Origin: Crenothrix sp043729335
GTDB taxonomy: Bacteria; Pseudomonadota; Gammaproteobacteria; Methylococcales; Methylomonadaceae
Length of the DNA stretch: 64,000 nt
NCBI RefSeq assembly: GCF_043729335.1
Contig: NZ_JAYTLQ010000063.1
Span: 1 to 64,000, forward strand
Direction: 5' to 3'
Part shown: positions 45,139 to 54,068 of the stretch, piece after piece
Numbering within the stretch: position 1 is the first letter of the stretch
How the letters are laid out: the number at the start of each line of letters is the position of its first letter
Position numbers and translations under genes: made by a program
The notes under the pieces: model-generated
Told to the model about the DNA's origin: nothing
What the model saw: only the letters and a program-made list of their open reading frames with translations
Database searches by the model: none

Positions 45139-47130
45139 TTAATTTATTGAATTAGCCGACACTTTAAACCCAGAAATCAAGCTGCTCAAACGTTTTAATC
45201 CTTCCATTGTCGGTTTGCGGCCATAGCGCAAATCAATAAACGCAACCGTAATTTGCTCAATGCTAGACGCCTGTTCAGGGATATTGGCTTTAACCCGTTC
45301 GGCAAAATCTCTAGCGCCCTCCCCTGCTTTTTTACTTAACCCTACCTTAGCCAGTTTCTTTAAAAATCGATTATAGACCAGCAAAGTACGGTCTACCGAT
45401 TTGGGTTTTTGATAGAATAAAAAAGCACTCAGTATGGCCGTGATGATGGCTATGATTATCCCCATCCAATACACCATGGCTTTAAAGTCTGCAATACCAA
45501 ACGATGACAGAAAACCAGCTTGATTAACGCTATTGTAGTTAATCACCCAGCGCTGCCAATTGTAATCAACATTGCGCCATAACTGCCGGGTCTTTTGCAG
45601 CCATAAAAATGCTGCCTGAGCTGTTTCACTGGGATTAACATAATTGATAAGACCGTTGGCTGCCAGACGATTGATATCAATATTCTTCTCTATTCTTTCG
45701 GGCGCAATGGCCGCTGTCGGGTCAACCCGAACCCATCCCTTTTTATCGAGCCAAACTTCTGCCCACGCATGCGCCTGCGCTTGCCGGATTTCTAGAAAAT
45801 TACCCACCGGATTCAGCTCGCCGCCCTGGTAACCGGTTACTACCCGTGCTGGCACATTAGCCACCCGCATCAGCGTTACAAATGCAGAAGCATAATGGCT
45901 GCAAAATCCGTAGCGGGTTTCAAATAAAAACGTTTCGACGGGGTTTTCTTCCATCAACGGCGGCGTTAAGGTGTAATGAAAATCTTCTTGCCGAAAATGA
46001 TTAAGTAAGTGTTTTATAAAGTCTTCAGGCGCATTGTCAAAACCGTGTAATTGGCTTACCAATTGTTTTAAACGGTAAGTAGGTGCAGCGGGCAAATGAC
46101 GGGCTTGTTGAATTTCATTCTCAGTAATCGCACCCGTGTTGTAACTCGCATAGGATGTTAGCGGGTATTCTGTGCGTTGTTTAAGGTCATCAGTAGTAAC
46201 TAGCTGATAATTGGCATTTTGGCGCACCGACTGAGAAAATTTTGCTGGCATATCCAAGCCAAACACCCAGTTTTTATTCTGCGGCTCCATCAATAAAGTG
46301 TACTGGTAAGGCGTTCCCGAAAAGACCGGTTGCGCTAAAACGGACTGCTGCGTTAAGTTGCTCGCTTGTGTCCACTTTTTGCCGTCGGTATGGGTTAATA
46401 CCGGCCCGCGCCAATAGCGCAGATGTGGCGGGGGAATAGTGCCGGTAAATTTAACCCGGAATACCAGTTCATCGGATCCACCAAGATCAGTGATGGAACC
46501 GGGTTCCATGGAGTCGCTCAAGCCCATTTTGTTTTGACGATCATCATCAAACAACAGCCATTTAGGCGCTTCTACCCGTGGAAATAAAATAAATACCGCT
46601 ATGGCCATCGGTATAGCCTGCGCGATGATAAGCGTGGCTTTTTTAAGCGAGGTGCTGGTTTGCGCCACGTAACTGTTGATGAACACCAAAGTGGCCAGCA
46701 ACACGCAACACACAAATAAAATGTAAGCGGCCATCAAAATACTTTGTTCGTATAAAAACTGCGAGGCAGCCACAACAAACGCCAAATAATTAACTAAATA
46801 AAGATCGCGCTCGCTTTTTATCTCCATTAACTTTAAGCCCAGGGCAATGACGAATAAACTGGTTCCGCCGTCCCGCCCCATAATACCCCGCTGCTGGGTA
46901 TACAAAATAATAAGTCCGCACAACGTTAATAACAATAACGCAGGGCCTTTGGGTAAACGTTCAGGTTTCCAGATACCCATAAAGCGCCATGCAAGCAACA
47001 CGCAAAAAAACCCAAACAAAGCAGGTTGCAGATGATAAACATGCGGCAATACAATCAAGCCAATAGAAGTTAACAAAAAAATTAATATATTTTTGTTGTG
47101 CGCAGGATTCAAGGTCATCGCCATTAACAT
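45139..47130 (-). CDS. DUF3488/transglutaminase-like membrane protein (TgpA type)
   Basis: 663 residues. About six N-terminal membrane helices form the DUF3488 part. They are followed by a periplasmic transglutaminase-like domain with the catalytic triad: TRYGFCSHYASAF (Cys, about 410), AQAHAWAEVWL (His, about 455) and VRVDPTAAI (Asp, about 470). A further membrane helix lies near 565 and a cytoplasmic DUF4129-like tail follows. Its start shares a base with the DUF58 stop, and MoxR precedes, giving the widespread MoxR-DUF58-TgpA operon of envelope or stress function. In Pseudomonas aeruginosa TgpA is essential. Confidence 0.92.
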   Translation of the reverse strand: MLMAMTLNPAHNKNILIFLLTSIGLIVLPHVYHLQPALFGFFCVLLAWRFMGIWKPERLPKGPALLLLTLCGLIILYTQQRGIMGRDGGTSLFVIALGLKLMEIKSERDLYLVNYLAFVVAASQFLYEQSILMAAYILFVCCVLLATLVFINSYVAQTSTSLKKATLIIAQAIPMAIAVFILFPRVEAPKWLLFDDDRQNKMGLSDSMEPGSITDLGGSDELVFRVKFTGTIPPPHLRYWRGPVLTHTDGKKWTQASNLTQQSVLAQPVFSGTPYQYTLLMEPQNKNWVFGLDMPAKFSQSVRQNANYQLVTTDDLKQRTEYPLTSYASYNTGAITENEIQQARHLPAAPTYRLKQLVSQLHGFDNAPEDFIKHLLNHFRQEDFHYTLTPPLMEENPVETFLFETRYGFCSHYASAFVTLMRVANVPARVVTGYQGGELNPVGNFLEIRQAQAHAWAEVWLDKKGWVRVDPTAAIAPERIEKNIDINRLAANGLINYVNPSETAQAAFLWLQKTRQLWRNVDYNWQRWVINYNSVNQAGFLSSFGIADFKAMVYWMGIIIAIITAILSAFLFYQKPKSVDRTLLVYNRFLKKLAKVGLSKKAGEGARDFAERVKANIPEQASSIEQITVAFIDLRYGRKPTMEGLKRLSSLISGFKVSANSIN

Positions 47131-48077
47131 TAAAATGACGCCAGTGCTTCAAGACAGCGTCGGTAATGCGCCGAGCCATTGCCAGGTTCCAAACGCAAGC
47201 CAGGCATTACAAAGCCGTAACTTAAACCGGCTTGTTCGGCATCAACCACCCAGCGGCACAGGTAACTCAGGCGTTCTTCAAGTGATTGCCCGGAGGTATG
47301 GCCGTAATCCAGCCAGATTTCGGCGGAATTTTCGGCACCATACTGTTTACTGAATAAACCCAAGCCCCGCGCATAGGCTTTCCAATGCAAATGTTTGATG
47401 GGGTCACCGGCTTTATAACCCTGCAAATCATAAAACTCATCACCGCCTTTTTTAAACTGGCCTTGTTGATTTTGAGTAGCGCCGCTTTCTGGGAACGGTA
47501 TTTTCTGATCGACAGGTTTAGGATAAACCAAGGCTTTGGCATTAAAACGGATAGGCGACCACGCACGAAATAAACCCAGCGGATAGGTGCTGGAAACAGT
47601 CACTTTTCCTGCCGGATGCCAGCCTCTTTTTTGGGTGGGTTCATATAAAGTGAGCTGCGTTTTAGTGTGCATCTGTAGGTTAAAGTTTTCGACAGTCTTC
47701 ATTTTCAATTGTATATGCTGGCGCTCAATCGAAGTGGGGTTATCAATATAAACACCAAATCCAGCCGATTCGCCTGCAAATGCCGCAACAGTTGCGCCTT
47801 CTTGAATAGTAAGCCCTGCCAGGGATTTATAGGTATGTAAAATGGTAATAAAAAAAATACTGGCCAGCAAAAACGCCAACATATAGGCCAAGTTATTGTT
47901 GTATACAAAAGCAATCAGCGCCAATAGCACTATTAATAAAGCAAAACCAAAACCCCGTTGAGTCGGCAATATAAATATGCGGCGCTGGTTTAAGATTAAC
48001 GGCTTATCGTCTAGCCGTCGTTCCCCTAAAAAAAACCGATCCAGTCCAAAACGATCTTTTAACGTAAACACTTTCAA
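47130..48077 (-). CDS. DUF58 domain protein
   Basis: 315 residues. Two N-terminal membrane helices (GFGFALLIVLLALIAFVY and LAYMLAFLLASIFFITILH), then a beta region, then the DUF58 signature EFYDLQGYKAGDPIKHLHWKAYARG. DUF58 proteins resemble von Willebrand A domains and work with MoxR ATPases in assembling or activating complexes. It overlaps MoxR by 4 bp and the transglutaminase gene by one base. Confidence 0.92.
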   Translation of the reverse strand: MKVFTLKDRFGLDRFFLGERRLDDKPLILNQRRIFILPTQRGFGFALLIVLLALIAFVYNNNLAYMLAFLLASIFFITILHTYKSLAGLTIQEGATVAAFAGESAGFGVYIDNPTSIERQHIQLKMKTVENFNLQMHTKTQLTLYEPTQKRGWHPAGKVTVSSTYPLGLFRAWSPIRFNAKALVYPKPVDQKIPFPESGATQNQQGQFKKGGDEFYDLQGYKAGDPIKHLHWKAYARGLGLFSKQYGAENSAEIWLDYGHTSGQSLEERLSYLCRWVVDAEQAGLSYGFVMPGLRLEPGNGSAHYRRCLEALASF

Positions 48078-48979
48078 TGCACAGCCACCTTAGCCAAAAT
48101 GGGCGCGACAATCGCATCCGAATCAGTATTGTCTGATCTTAACCGATGCCCCGCAACCGATGCCAGTACCGCTTGAATGTCTTCTGGAATAACCGCATCA
48201 CGCTGATCCATAAACGCCCAGGCTTTGGCGGCGGTCAGTAACGCTAAACCAGCTCTGGGTGATAAACCACAATGGTATTCCGTAGATTGGCGCGTAAAGT
48301 TAATAATGGCCTGACAATAATCCAGCAACGCGCTTGACACATGAACCTGCGTAATTGCTTGCTGCAACTGTTGCACAGCTTGTGGGGTAATTTGCGCCGA
48401 CAAGTTTTGAATAAGCGCGTGCCTATTTTGTCCAGTGAGTAATAATCGTTCTGATTTAGCATCAGGATAACCCAGCTCAATGCGCATTAAAAACCGATCC
48501 AGCTGTGATTCTGGCAAGGGAAACGTGCCAATCTGGTGCGATGGATTTTGCGTTGCAATCACAAAAAACGGTTCAGGCAATGTATAGGTGATCCCTTCTA
48601 CCGTCACCTGATGCTCTTCCATAGCTTCCAGCAAGGCACTTTGTGCTTTTGGTGTAGAGCGGTTAATTTCATCAGCCAATATCATCTGGTTAAATAATGG
48701 CCCAGGATGAAATTTAAATTCATGATTTTTGGCATCAAACACTGATGCGCCAATAATGTCTGCCGGTAGAATATCACTGGTAAATTGAATGCGCTGGTAA
48801 TTTAAACCCAACACTTTGGCCAGCGTATGCGCCAGGGTCGTTTTGCCTACACCCGGAATATCTTCAATTAATAGATGGCCTCTTGCCAGCAGACAGCATA
48901 CCGCCAAACGAATTTGCCTGTCTTTGCCCAGAATTATTTTATTAGCCACAGCAAGAAGCTGCTGGATGTCATTTTGCAT
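48074..48979 (-). CDS. MoxR-family AAA+ ATPase
   Basis: 301 residues. Walker A IPGVGKTTLAHTLAK (about 42), Walker B LADEINRSTPKAQSALLEAM, sensor 1 ATQNPSHQIGTFPLPESQLDRF, then the helical lid with GLSPRAGLALLTAAKAWAF. MoxR proteins act as chaperone-like ATPases that mature partner complexes, usually with von Willebrand-type proteins such as the DUF58 protein encoded next. It is the first gene of the three-gene operon. Confidence 0.95.
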   Translation of the reverse strand: MQNDIQQLLAVANKIILGKDRQIRLAVCCLLARGHLLIEDIPGVGKTTLAHTLAKVLGLNYQRIQFTSDILPADIIGASVFDAKNHEFKFHPGPLFNQMILADEINRSTPKAQSALLEAMEEHQVTVEGITYTLPEPFFVIATQNPSHQIGTFPLPESQLDRFLMRIELGYPDAKSERLLLTGQNRHALIQNLSAQITPQAVQQLQQAITQVHVSSALLDYCQAIINFTRQSTEYHCGLSPRAGLALLTAAKAWAFMDQRDAVIPEDIQAVLASVAGHRLRSDNTDSDAIVAPILAKVAVH

Positions 48980-49193
48980 AGTTTAATAAGGATTACTTGA
49001 ATAAGTTGTGTTGGGCTTTAGTATAGAACAATGCTAGAAATAAAAGATACGCTAGACCTGTGGCAGTTAACTTTCGTTGCCTAAAGCTTTTTAAATAGAT
49101 CGCCGCTTTATTACTCGCATATCGATAATCATTATCCTTTCATTTGATTCGGTTTGATTCAAGTCAATCGACAAAACACCAGGTAATGCCATT

Positions 49194-49271
49194 ATGAAGT
49201 TGCCACCGATTTTACTAAACTTTCTGCTACTATATTGTTTTCTACTACTGTATCTGTTTGAATTTATATGA
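49194..49271 (+). CDS. Possible tiny hydrophobic peptide before the esterase gene
   Basis: 25 codons (MKLPPILLNFLLLYCFLLLY then LFEFI), ending in an ATGA overlap with the esterase start at 49268. It could be a leader peptide or coupled membrane peptide, but the ribosome site is weak and chance cannot be excluded. Confidence 0.2.
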   Translation: MKLPPILLNFLLLYCFLLLYLFEFI

Positions 49272-49876
49272 TGATTAGATTTTTATTTGCCATACTTATA
49301 ATGCTGATGACAGAAGCTGCAATCGCTAAGCCTAAAATAGTTGTTTTGGGTGATAGCATAAGCTCAGGTTATGGATTGGAATTAGGACAGGGCTGGGTTG
49401 CTTTGGTTCAGGAAAAACTGCGTGCACAAAATGACTGCTGCATTATTATTAATGAAAGCATCGCAGGAGACACCGGCGCCGGTGGCTTAGCGAGAATCCA
49501 GCCTATACTGACCACCCATAAACCCAACATTTTGATTGTAGAGTTAGGCGGCAATGATGGCTTACGCGGCCTACCGACCAAGGAGCTAAAACAAAATCTT
49601 AGTGAAATCATACGTCATGCACAACAAGCCGGTGCAAAAGTATTATTGCTAAGTATGCGCATTCCGCCTAATTACGGCAAACGCTATGTTGATATGTTTT
49701 ATAACGTTTACCCCGAATTGTCCAAGGAATTGGGTGTTGCCAGCATTCCTTTTATTTTAGAAGATGTGGCTTTAATAAAAGATTTGATGCAAAACGATGG
49801 CTTACACCCCAATTCTCAAGCACAGCCCATGATTGCTGACAAAGTATGGCAACATTTGCAACCCCTTTTAAAATAA
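49268..49876 (+). CDS. tesA: GDSL/SGNH arylesterase (TesA family)
   Basis: 202 residues; signal peptide ending at AAIA|KPK. SGNH blocks: VVLGDSISSGYGL (Ser nucleophile), ESIAGDTGAGG (Gly), LIVELGGNDGLRG (Asn) and LMQNDGLHPNSQAQ (Asp-His). TesA-type enzymes are periplasmic thioesterase/lysophospholipase/arylesterases. Full length. It stands before the HbpS-like gene with a 12-bp gap, so the two are probably cotranscribed. Confidence 0.92.
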   Translation: MMIRFLFAILIMLMTEAAIAKPKIVVLGDSISSGYGLELGQGWVALVQEKLRAQNDCCIIINESIAGDTGAGGLARIQPILTTHKPNILIVELGGNDGLRGLPTKELKQNLSEIIRHAQQAGAKVLLLSMRIPPNYGKRYVDMFYNVYPELSKELGVASIPFILEDVALIKDLMQNDGLHPNSQAQPMIADKVWQHLQPLLK

Positions 49877-49888
49877 CTGAGACCCTTA

Positions 49889-50317
49889 ATGACAGTATTA
49901 ACACTCAAACACGCCAATCAAATCATACAAACTGCCTTAGGTAAGGCTAGGCAACTCAAGCTCGCCCCGTTAACTATTGTGGTTTTGGACGCTGCGGGGC
50001 ATTTAAAAGCCATGCAACGCGAGGATGGTGCCAGTATGATTCGCCAAAAAATTGCTACTGCAAAAGCCTGGGGCGCAGTTAATATGGGCGTATCTTCTCG
50101 TAGCCTGGCCGGTGTGGCGCTGCAAAGACCCGATTTTATGAATGCTTTAATAGATGTAGCAGAGGGTAGAGTAATGCCGATACCCGGCGGCGTTCTTATT
50201 CGTGATAAGGACAATAATCTTATTGGCGCAGTCGGTGTCAGTGGTGATGTGTCTGATCAGGATGAGCATTGTGCGATTGTGGGTATTGAAGCGGCTGGTT
50301 TTTTTGCCGGTATTTGA
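49889..50317 (+). CDS. GlcG/HbpS-family protein
   Basis: 142 residues of the heme-degrading HbpS/GlcG/PduO-C family: APLTIVVLDAAGHLKAMQRE, IRQKIATAKAWGAVNMG, MPIPGGVLIRDKDNNLIGAV, VSGDVSDQDEHCAI. No signal peptide. Members bind heme or cobalamin-related ligands or are of unknown function; no specific role can be stated. It follows the esterase gene closely. Confidence 0.88.
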   Translation: MTVLTLKHANQIIQTALGKARQLKLAPLTIVVLDAAGHLKAMQREDGASMIRQKIATAKAWGAVNMGVSSRSLAGVALQRPDFMNALIDVAEGRVMPIPGGVLIRDKDNNLIGAVGVSGDVSDQDEHCAIVGIEAAGFFAGI

Positions 50318-50366
50318 GGCACTATTTCAAAGGTTATATTGGGCAGTTCAGTGTGTGGTCACTTAA

Positions 50367-50711
50367 ATGAAAACGTTTGCATTCATTTTATTATTAAGCG
50401 TTTGCTTTTTGAGTTTACCTGCTGAGGCTTTAAACCGTAGACATCCGCTTAAAGTTATTAAAGGCACAATCAGTCAGTTTGAAAGTGCAGACAATTTCTA
50501 CCTGACTATCCTGGATAAAAAAGGTAAACCGCACACGGCATTATGCAACGCTGATTTATGCGAAAAACTGATGATGGCAACGGGTAACAATTTGGGAGGT
50601 TATAAAGGCAAAAAGGTACGCGTCATTGTTGGTACCGGTAACCAAATTGATGGTTCTGGAAGAGTGATGGGTACTATGGATGCTTTTGTGAAGATTCAGT
50701 TGATAAAGTAA
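50367..50711 (+). CDS. Small secreted protein, OB-fold-like
   Basis: 114 residues; signal peptide MKTFAFILLLSVCFLSLPAEA. The mature part has short strands (KVIKGTISQFES, FYLTILDKKGKPHTALC, KKVRVIVGTGNQID) and two Cys in ALCNADLCEKL. The pattern is that of a small OB-like fold. Not recognised as a named family. It converges on the LeuA-type gene, with 4 bp between the two stops. Confidence 0.7.
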   Translation: MKTFAFILLLSVCFLSLPAEALNRRHPLKVIKGTISQFESADNFYLTILDKKGKPHTALCNADLCEKLMMATGNNLGGYKGKKVRVIVGTGNQIDGSGRVMGTMDAFVKIQLIK

Positions 50712-50715
50712 AAAT

Positions 50716-52254
50716 CTACGTCTGATTAAGCTCATGCAACTGAATATTAATAATCTTAAGCGCCGCCAACACCCCTGCAAACACCTGATTAGCATGTACC
50801 GCCCGGGTTTTGCGCAGTTCACCGCCGCAATCCCAGGTAACCACGCATTCAGTTAACGCATCGGTATGCCCACCTTTAGGAATGCGCACTTCGTAATTGG
50901 CAAGCGTTGGCAATGTATAATCATGTGATTGCATCACCTTGCTGATAGCATCCATAAACGCAGAAAAGCCGCCATTTCCAGCGCCGGTCGCGTTATGTTT
51001 AGTGCCCTCTATGCTGACGCGGATGCTGGCGGTGGATTCCAGATTGAGTCCGCTGGTAATCGAGCAATTCAGCAGCTTGATGTGTTGGTAATCTTTGCTT
51101 TCCAGCACGTCGGCAATAATAAACGGTAAGTCATCGGTGGTGATGGTTTGTTTGGAATCGCCTAAACTGACGATGCGCTCTAGCACTTTTTTCTGGTTTT
51201 CTTCCGATAAATTCAGATCCAGCTGTTCCAGGTTTTTTTTGAGCGAGGCCTTGCCGCTCATTTTGCCCAAAGCATAACTGTGAATGCGCGAAAAGCGTTC
51301 CGGCCCTAATCTGGTTTTATACAACCCGCCTTTCTGGTCGCCATCAGCATGAATACCCGCTGTTTGGGTAAACACGTCCGCACCGATAATGGGCGCATTG
51401 GCAGCAACTCGCTTGCCGGAAAAGTTTTCCACCATATTGCTAACATGTACCAGATGGCTTTCATCAATTCCAATCTGCATGGCCATTTTGTCGCGCAACA
51501 CCACGGCCACTTCCGCCAGCGAAGCATTGCCCGCCCGCTCGCCCAAACAGTTAATGGTGCAATGGATGGAGCTGACCCCCGCCCGCACCGCCGCCATTAC
51601 ATTCGCTGTGGCCAGACCGTAATCATTGTGTGGATGGAAATCAAATGCTAATGCTGGATAACGCGTACACATATCATCCAGGCTGTTAAAGACTTCTTCA
51701 GGCGACAACACGCCCAAAGTATCGGGCAGCATAAAGTGGCTGATGCCGGTGTGTTGCAGGCTGTCCATTAACGCATAAACATAGTCAGGGCTGTTTTGGT
51801 AGCCATTCGACCAGTCTTCTAAATAAACGTTAACTTTGAGATTTTTTTGCAGCGCGTAGTTAACGGTACGAATGATGTCATCGGTATGCTGAGCGAGAGT
51901 TTTGCCAAGTTGTTCGCGGCAATGTTTTTCACTGCCTTTAGTGAGCAGGTTGATGACGCTGCCACCGGTAGCCAATATCCAGTCCACGCTTTTGGTGTGG
52001 TCAACAAAGCCCAGTACTTCCACACAACCGCCAAAACCTGCTTGTTTTGCCCAGCTGTTAATGTTAGTGACGGCTTCTTTTTCGCCTTCGGAAACCCGTG
52101 CCGAAGCCACTTCAATACGGTCTACCCGCAGCGATTGCAATAAGGCTTTAGCAATACTGACTTTTTCAGTCGGGGTAAATGACACGCCTTGCGTTTGTTC
52201 GCCATCGCGCAAGGTGGTGTCCATCAGCTGGATTTTTCTGGGTTGTGTAGTCAT
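50716..52254 (-). CDS. LeuA2/CimA-type citramalate or isopropylmalate synthase
   Basis: 512 residues. The TIM-barrel has MDTTLRDGEQTQGVSF and the metal-binding FDFHPHNDYGLATANV, then INCLGERAGNASLAEV and GIHADGDQKGGLY. The C-terminal LeuA-type regulatory domain is present (residues about 390-510), suggesting feedback control by isoleucine or leucine. The citramalate and isopropylmalate enzymes of this subfamily are hard to tell apart by eye. It is on the same strand as leuC and leuD but separated by small genes; no leuB is seen. Confidence 0.85.
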   Translation of the reverse strand: MTTQPRKIQLMDTTLRDGEQTQGVSFTPTEKVSIAKALLQSLRVDRIEVASARVSEGEKEAVTNINSWAKQAGFGGCVEVLGFVDHTKSVDWILATGGSVINLLTKGSEKHCREQLGKTLAQHTDDIIRTVNYALQKNLKVNVYLEDWSNGYQNSPDYVYALMDSLQHTGISHFMLPDTLGVLSPEEVFNSLDDMCTRYPALAFDFHPHNDYGLATANVMAAVRAGVSSIHCTINCLGERAGNASLAEVAVVLRDKMAMQIGIDESHLVHVSNMVENFSGKRVAANAPIIGADVFTQTAGIHADGDQKGGLYKTRLGPERFSRIHSYALGKMSGKASLKKNLEQLDLNLSEENQKKVLERIVSLGDSKQTITTDDLPFIIADVLESKDYQHIKLLNCSITSGLNLESTASIRVSIEGTKHNATGAGNGGFSAFMDAISKVMQSHDYTLPTLANYEVRIPKGGHTDALTECVVTWDCGGELRKTRAVHANQVFAGVLAALKIINIQLHELNQT

Positions 52255-52323
52255 ATTCCCTGATTTCTTCAGGATGTTATAGCAATACGATGTCGTTTCT
52301 CAATGATAAAATTTATCATTGAG

Positions 52324-52584
52324 CTAATTAGACGCAATTAATTTGATATATTCATCATGCGTGCCTATCCACGTCCAAAGAAAATAATCTTCAAACGGTA
52401 CTGCCACTGCACGGTAATTCAAACCTATACGGACAGACCAAACCTTACCCACTTTCTTAAAATGCAACGATGGATGCTGTGGGTTAAGTTTTAACAAGAC
52501 GAAGTTTTTATCGGCTACGTTTTGGACTTCACTCGGCAAATTATCATAACAATCCCAAAAATTTGCTGTCGTTTTATGTTTCAA
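52324..52584 (-). CDS. ParE/RelE-like toxin
   Basis: 86 residues with the RelE/ParE fold pattern: a helical start (TTANFWDCYDNLPSEVQNVA), then KLNPQHPSLHFKKVGKVWSV, RIGLNYRAVAVP and a final strand FLWTWIGTHDEYIKLI, the GTHDEY being typical. It would cleave mRNA or poison gyrase. It is coupled (4-bp overlap) to the small acidic gene upstream, its expected antitoxin. Confidence 0.85.
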   Translation of the reverse strand: MKHKTTANFWDCYDNLPSEVQNVADKNFVLLKLNPQHPSLHFKKVGKVWSVRIGLNYRAVAVPFEDYFLWTWIGTHDEYIKLIASN

Positions 52585-52811
52585 AGATCCCTCGTTTTCC
52601 CGGCAAGATGCTCCTGAATAGCGGCATTGATTAAGAAATCAAGCTTGCCATTCGTGGAATCTTCTTCGAGTCTTTGATCCCAGCGCTGTTGTTCAAATTC
52701 AAAAAACCAATTACGAAATGCCAAAAATGACTCGTTGTCCAGTTTCGCAACCTTATTTTCTAAAAATGCCACTTCGGTAGCGCCATCAGTTATATTTGTC
52801 GTATTGGCCAT
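52581..52811 (-). CDS. Antitoxin-like partner of the ParE/RelE-like toxin
   Basis: 76 residues; the segment LDNESFLAFRNWFFEFEQQRWDQRLEEDSTNGKLDFLINAA is typical of short antitoxins paired with this ParE-like toxin type. It is acidic, with no obvious DNA-binding domain. ATG start; overlaps the toxin gene by 4 bp. Confidence 0.8.
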   Translation of the reverse strand: MANTTNITDGATEVAFLENKVAKLDNESFLAFRNWFFEFEQQRWDQRLEEDSTNGKLDFLINAAIQEHLAGKTRDL

Positions 52812-52915
52812 TGAATAAACCTTCCATCCAAGTAATAAATCATTTCAATAAATTACACGCCTTCACAGCCAACTTTTTTTACAGTTTTGTAGATTGGGAA
52901 GCATATAGAAAGCAA

Positions 52916-52941
52916 GTTGGGGTTCGTTGCCTCACCCCAAC
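52916..52941. repeat. Hairpin GTTGGGGT-N10-ACCCCAAC
   Basis: Same 8-bp arms and 10-base loop as 13812-13837; the surroundings (TTCGTTGCCTCACCCCAACC) match a widespread REP-like element. It lies in the gap between two small-gene pairs. Confidence 0.6.
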
Positions 52942-52957
52942 CTACAACGGCAGTCAC

Positions 52958-53188
52958 CTATGTTTTAAAAAGCGAGTGTAACCGTTCGGCCATACTATCC
53001 CGAATTTCTATAGTTTCGAACAACTGCGCCGGATACAGGTAATCCTCACCCGAATCATCAATAATTCGCAACATGCCACGGCTATCTATTTCCCCAACGA
53101 CTTCGTAAAGCCTGCCAAGGGTTAAATCATCGGTTGAGAAATCGCCTAAAGAGGTATTTTCCATGCAAACTACAAATTTCATATCCAC
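52958..53188 (-). CDS. Small protein of unknown function
   Basis: 76 residues: FVVCMENTSLGDFSTDDLTL, GRLYEVVGEIDSRGMLRIID, DSGEDYLYPAQLFETIEI. It looks like a small all-beta (SH3-like) protein. Overlaps the gene upstream by 10 bp, so the two form a pair. Function not recognised. Confidence 0.6.
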   Translation of the reverse strand: MDMKFVVCMENTSLGDFSTDDLTLGRLYEVVGEIDSRGMLRIIDDSGEDYLYPAQLFETIEIRDSMAERLHSLFKT

Positions 53189-53403
53189 CTCTTAATTTTT
53201 AGCTTAACTTTTCCAATTCCATGCGCCTCATACCAATGAACTTCTGCCTCAGCAACCGATCCATCCGGTAATTCTACGAGCGCAACACCTTTTTTCTTGC
53301 GCCAGTTGCCGTAACCATAACGTTCCCGTAATGATGCCAGCTCACGAATGCCATGACCTTCTGCAATAATTTCAATTGCAACTATTTCACCAATAATTTT
53401 CAT
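53179..53403 (-). CDS. Small basic protein of unknown function
   Basis: 74 residues: an N-terminal strand, then GHGIRELASLRERYGYGNWR and KKKGVALVELPDGSVAEAEV, ending HGIGKVKLKIKRWI. Similar small proteins occur in cyanobacteria and elsewhere. It may be DNA- or RNA-binding given the charge. Overlaps the next small gene by 10 bp. Function unknown. Confidence 0.6.
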   Translation of the reverse strand: MKIIGEIVAIEIIAEGHGIRELASLRERYGYGNWRKKKGVALVELPDGSVAEAEVHWYEAHGIGKVKLKIKRWI

Positions 53404-53442
53404 ATTGATAAAGATAGGTCAATTCATTCCTTGTAATTGCTG

Positions 53443-54057
53443 TTAACTAGCCCAAAGCCACGGATAAGTCTGCTTATGCTGTTGCTCATAGGCGGTAATC
53501 TTATCGACATGGATTAACGTCAAGCCAATATCATCCAAGCCGCTCAACAAATTGCCCTGGCGGAACGGATCAATATCAAAGGTAAAACCATTGCCAGCCG
53601 GTGTGGTGACTTGTTTGTTTTCTAAATCCACCACAAACTTAACACCTTCGTTGGCATTGATTTCCGCCATCAGCTTATCCAATTGCTCGGCGCTGACGAC
53701 GATAGGCAAGATGCCATTTTTAAAACAGTTATTATAGAAAATATCTGCATAGCTGGTGGAGATAATGGTGTTAAAGCCATAATCGGCAATCGCCCACGGC
53801 GCGTGTTCGCGCGATGAGCCACAACCAAAATTGTCGCCAGTCACCAGAATTTTAGCGCCTTTAAAAACCGGCTTGTTCAATTCAAAGTCAGCGTTATCGC
53901 TGCCATCGTCATTAAAACGCCAGTCGTGGAACAGATGTGCGCCAAAGCCACTGCGTTCCACTCGCTTTAAAAACTGCTTAGGGATAATCTGGTCGGTATC
54001 CACATTGCTGCGGTTCATTAACGCAACAAGACTTTCGTGTTTTTTGTAAGGTTCCAT
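53443..54057 (-). CDS. leuD: 3-isopropylmalate dehydratase small subunit
   Basis: 204 residues, LeuD length. Motifs: NRSNVDTDQIIPKQFLKRV, VTGDNFGCGSSREHAPWAIA, SYADIFYNNCFKNGILP. With LeuC it isomerises 2- and 3-isopropylmalate (and probably citramalate/citraconate here) in leucine or isoleucine synthesis. It begins 11 bp after leuC ends. Confidence 0.97.
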   Translation of the reverse strand: MEPYKKHESLVALMNRSNVDTDQIIPKQFLKRVERSGFGAHLFHDWRFNDDGSDNADFELNKPVFKGAKILVTGDNFGCGSSREHAPWAIADYGFNTIISTSYADIFYNNCFKNGILPIVVSAEQLDKLMAEINANEGVKFVVDLENKQVTTPAGNGFTFDIDPFRQGNLLSGLDDIGLTLIHVDKITAYEQQHKQTYPWLWAS

Positions 54058-54068
54058 TAGTTTCCCCG

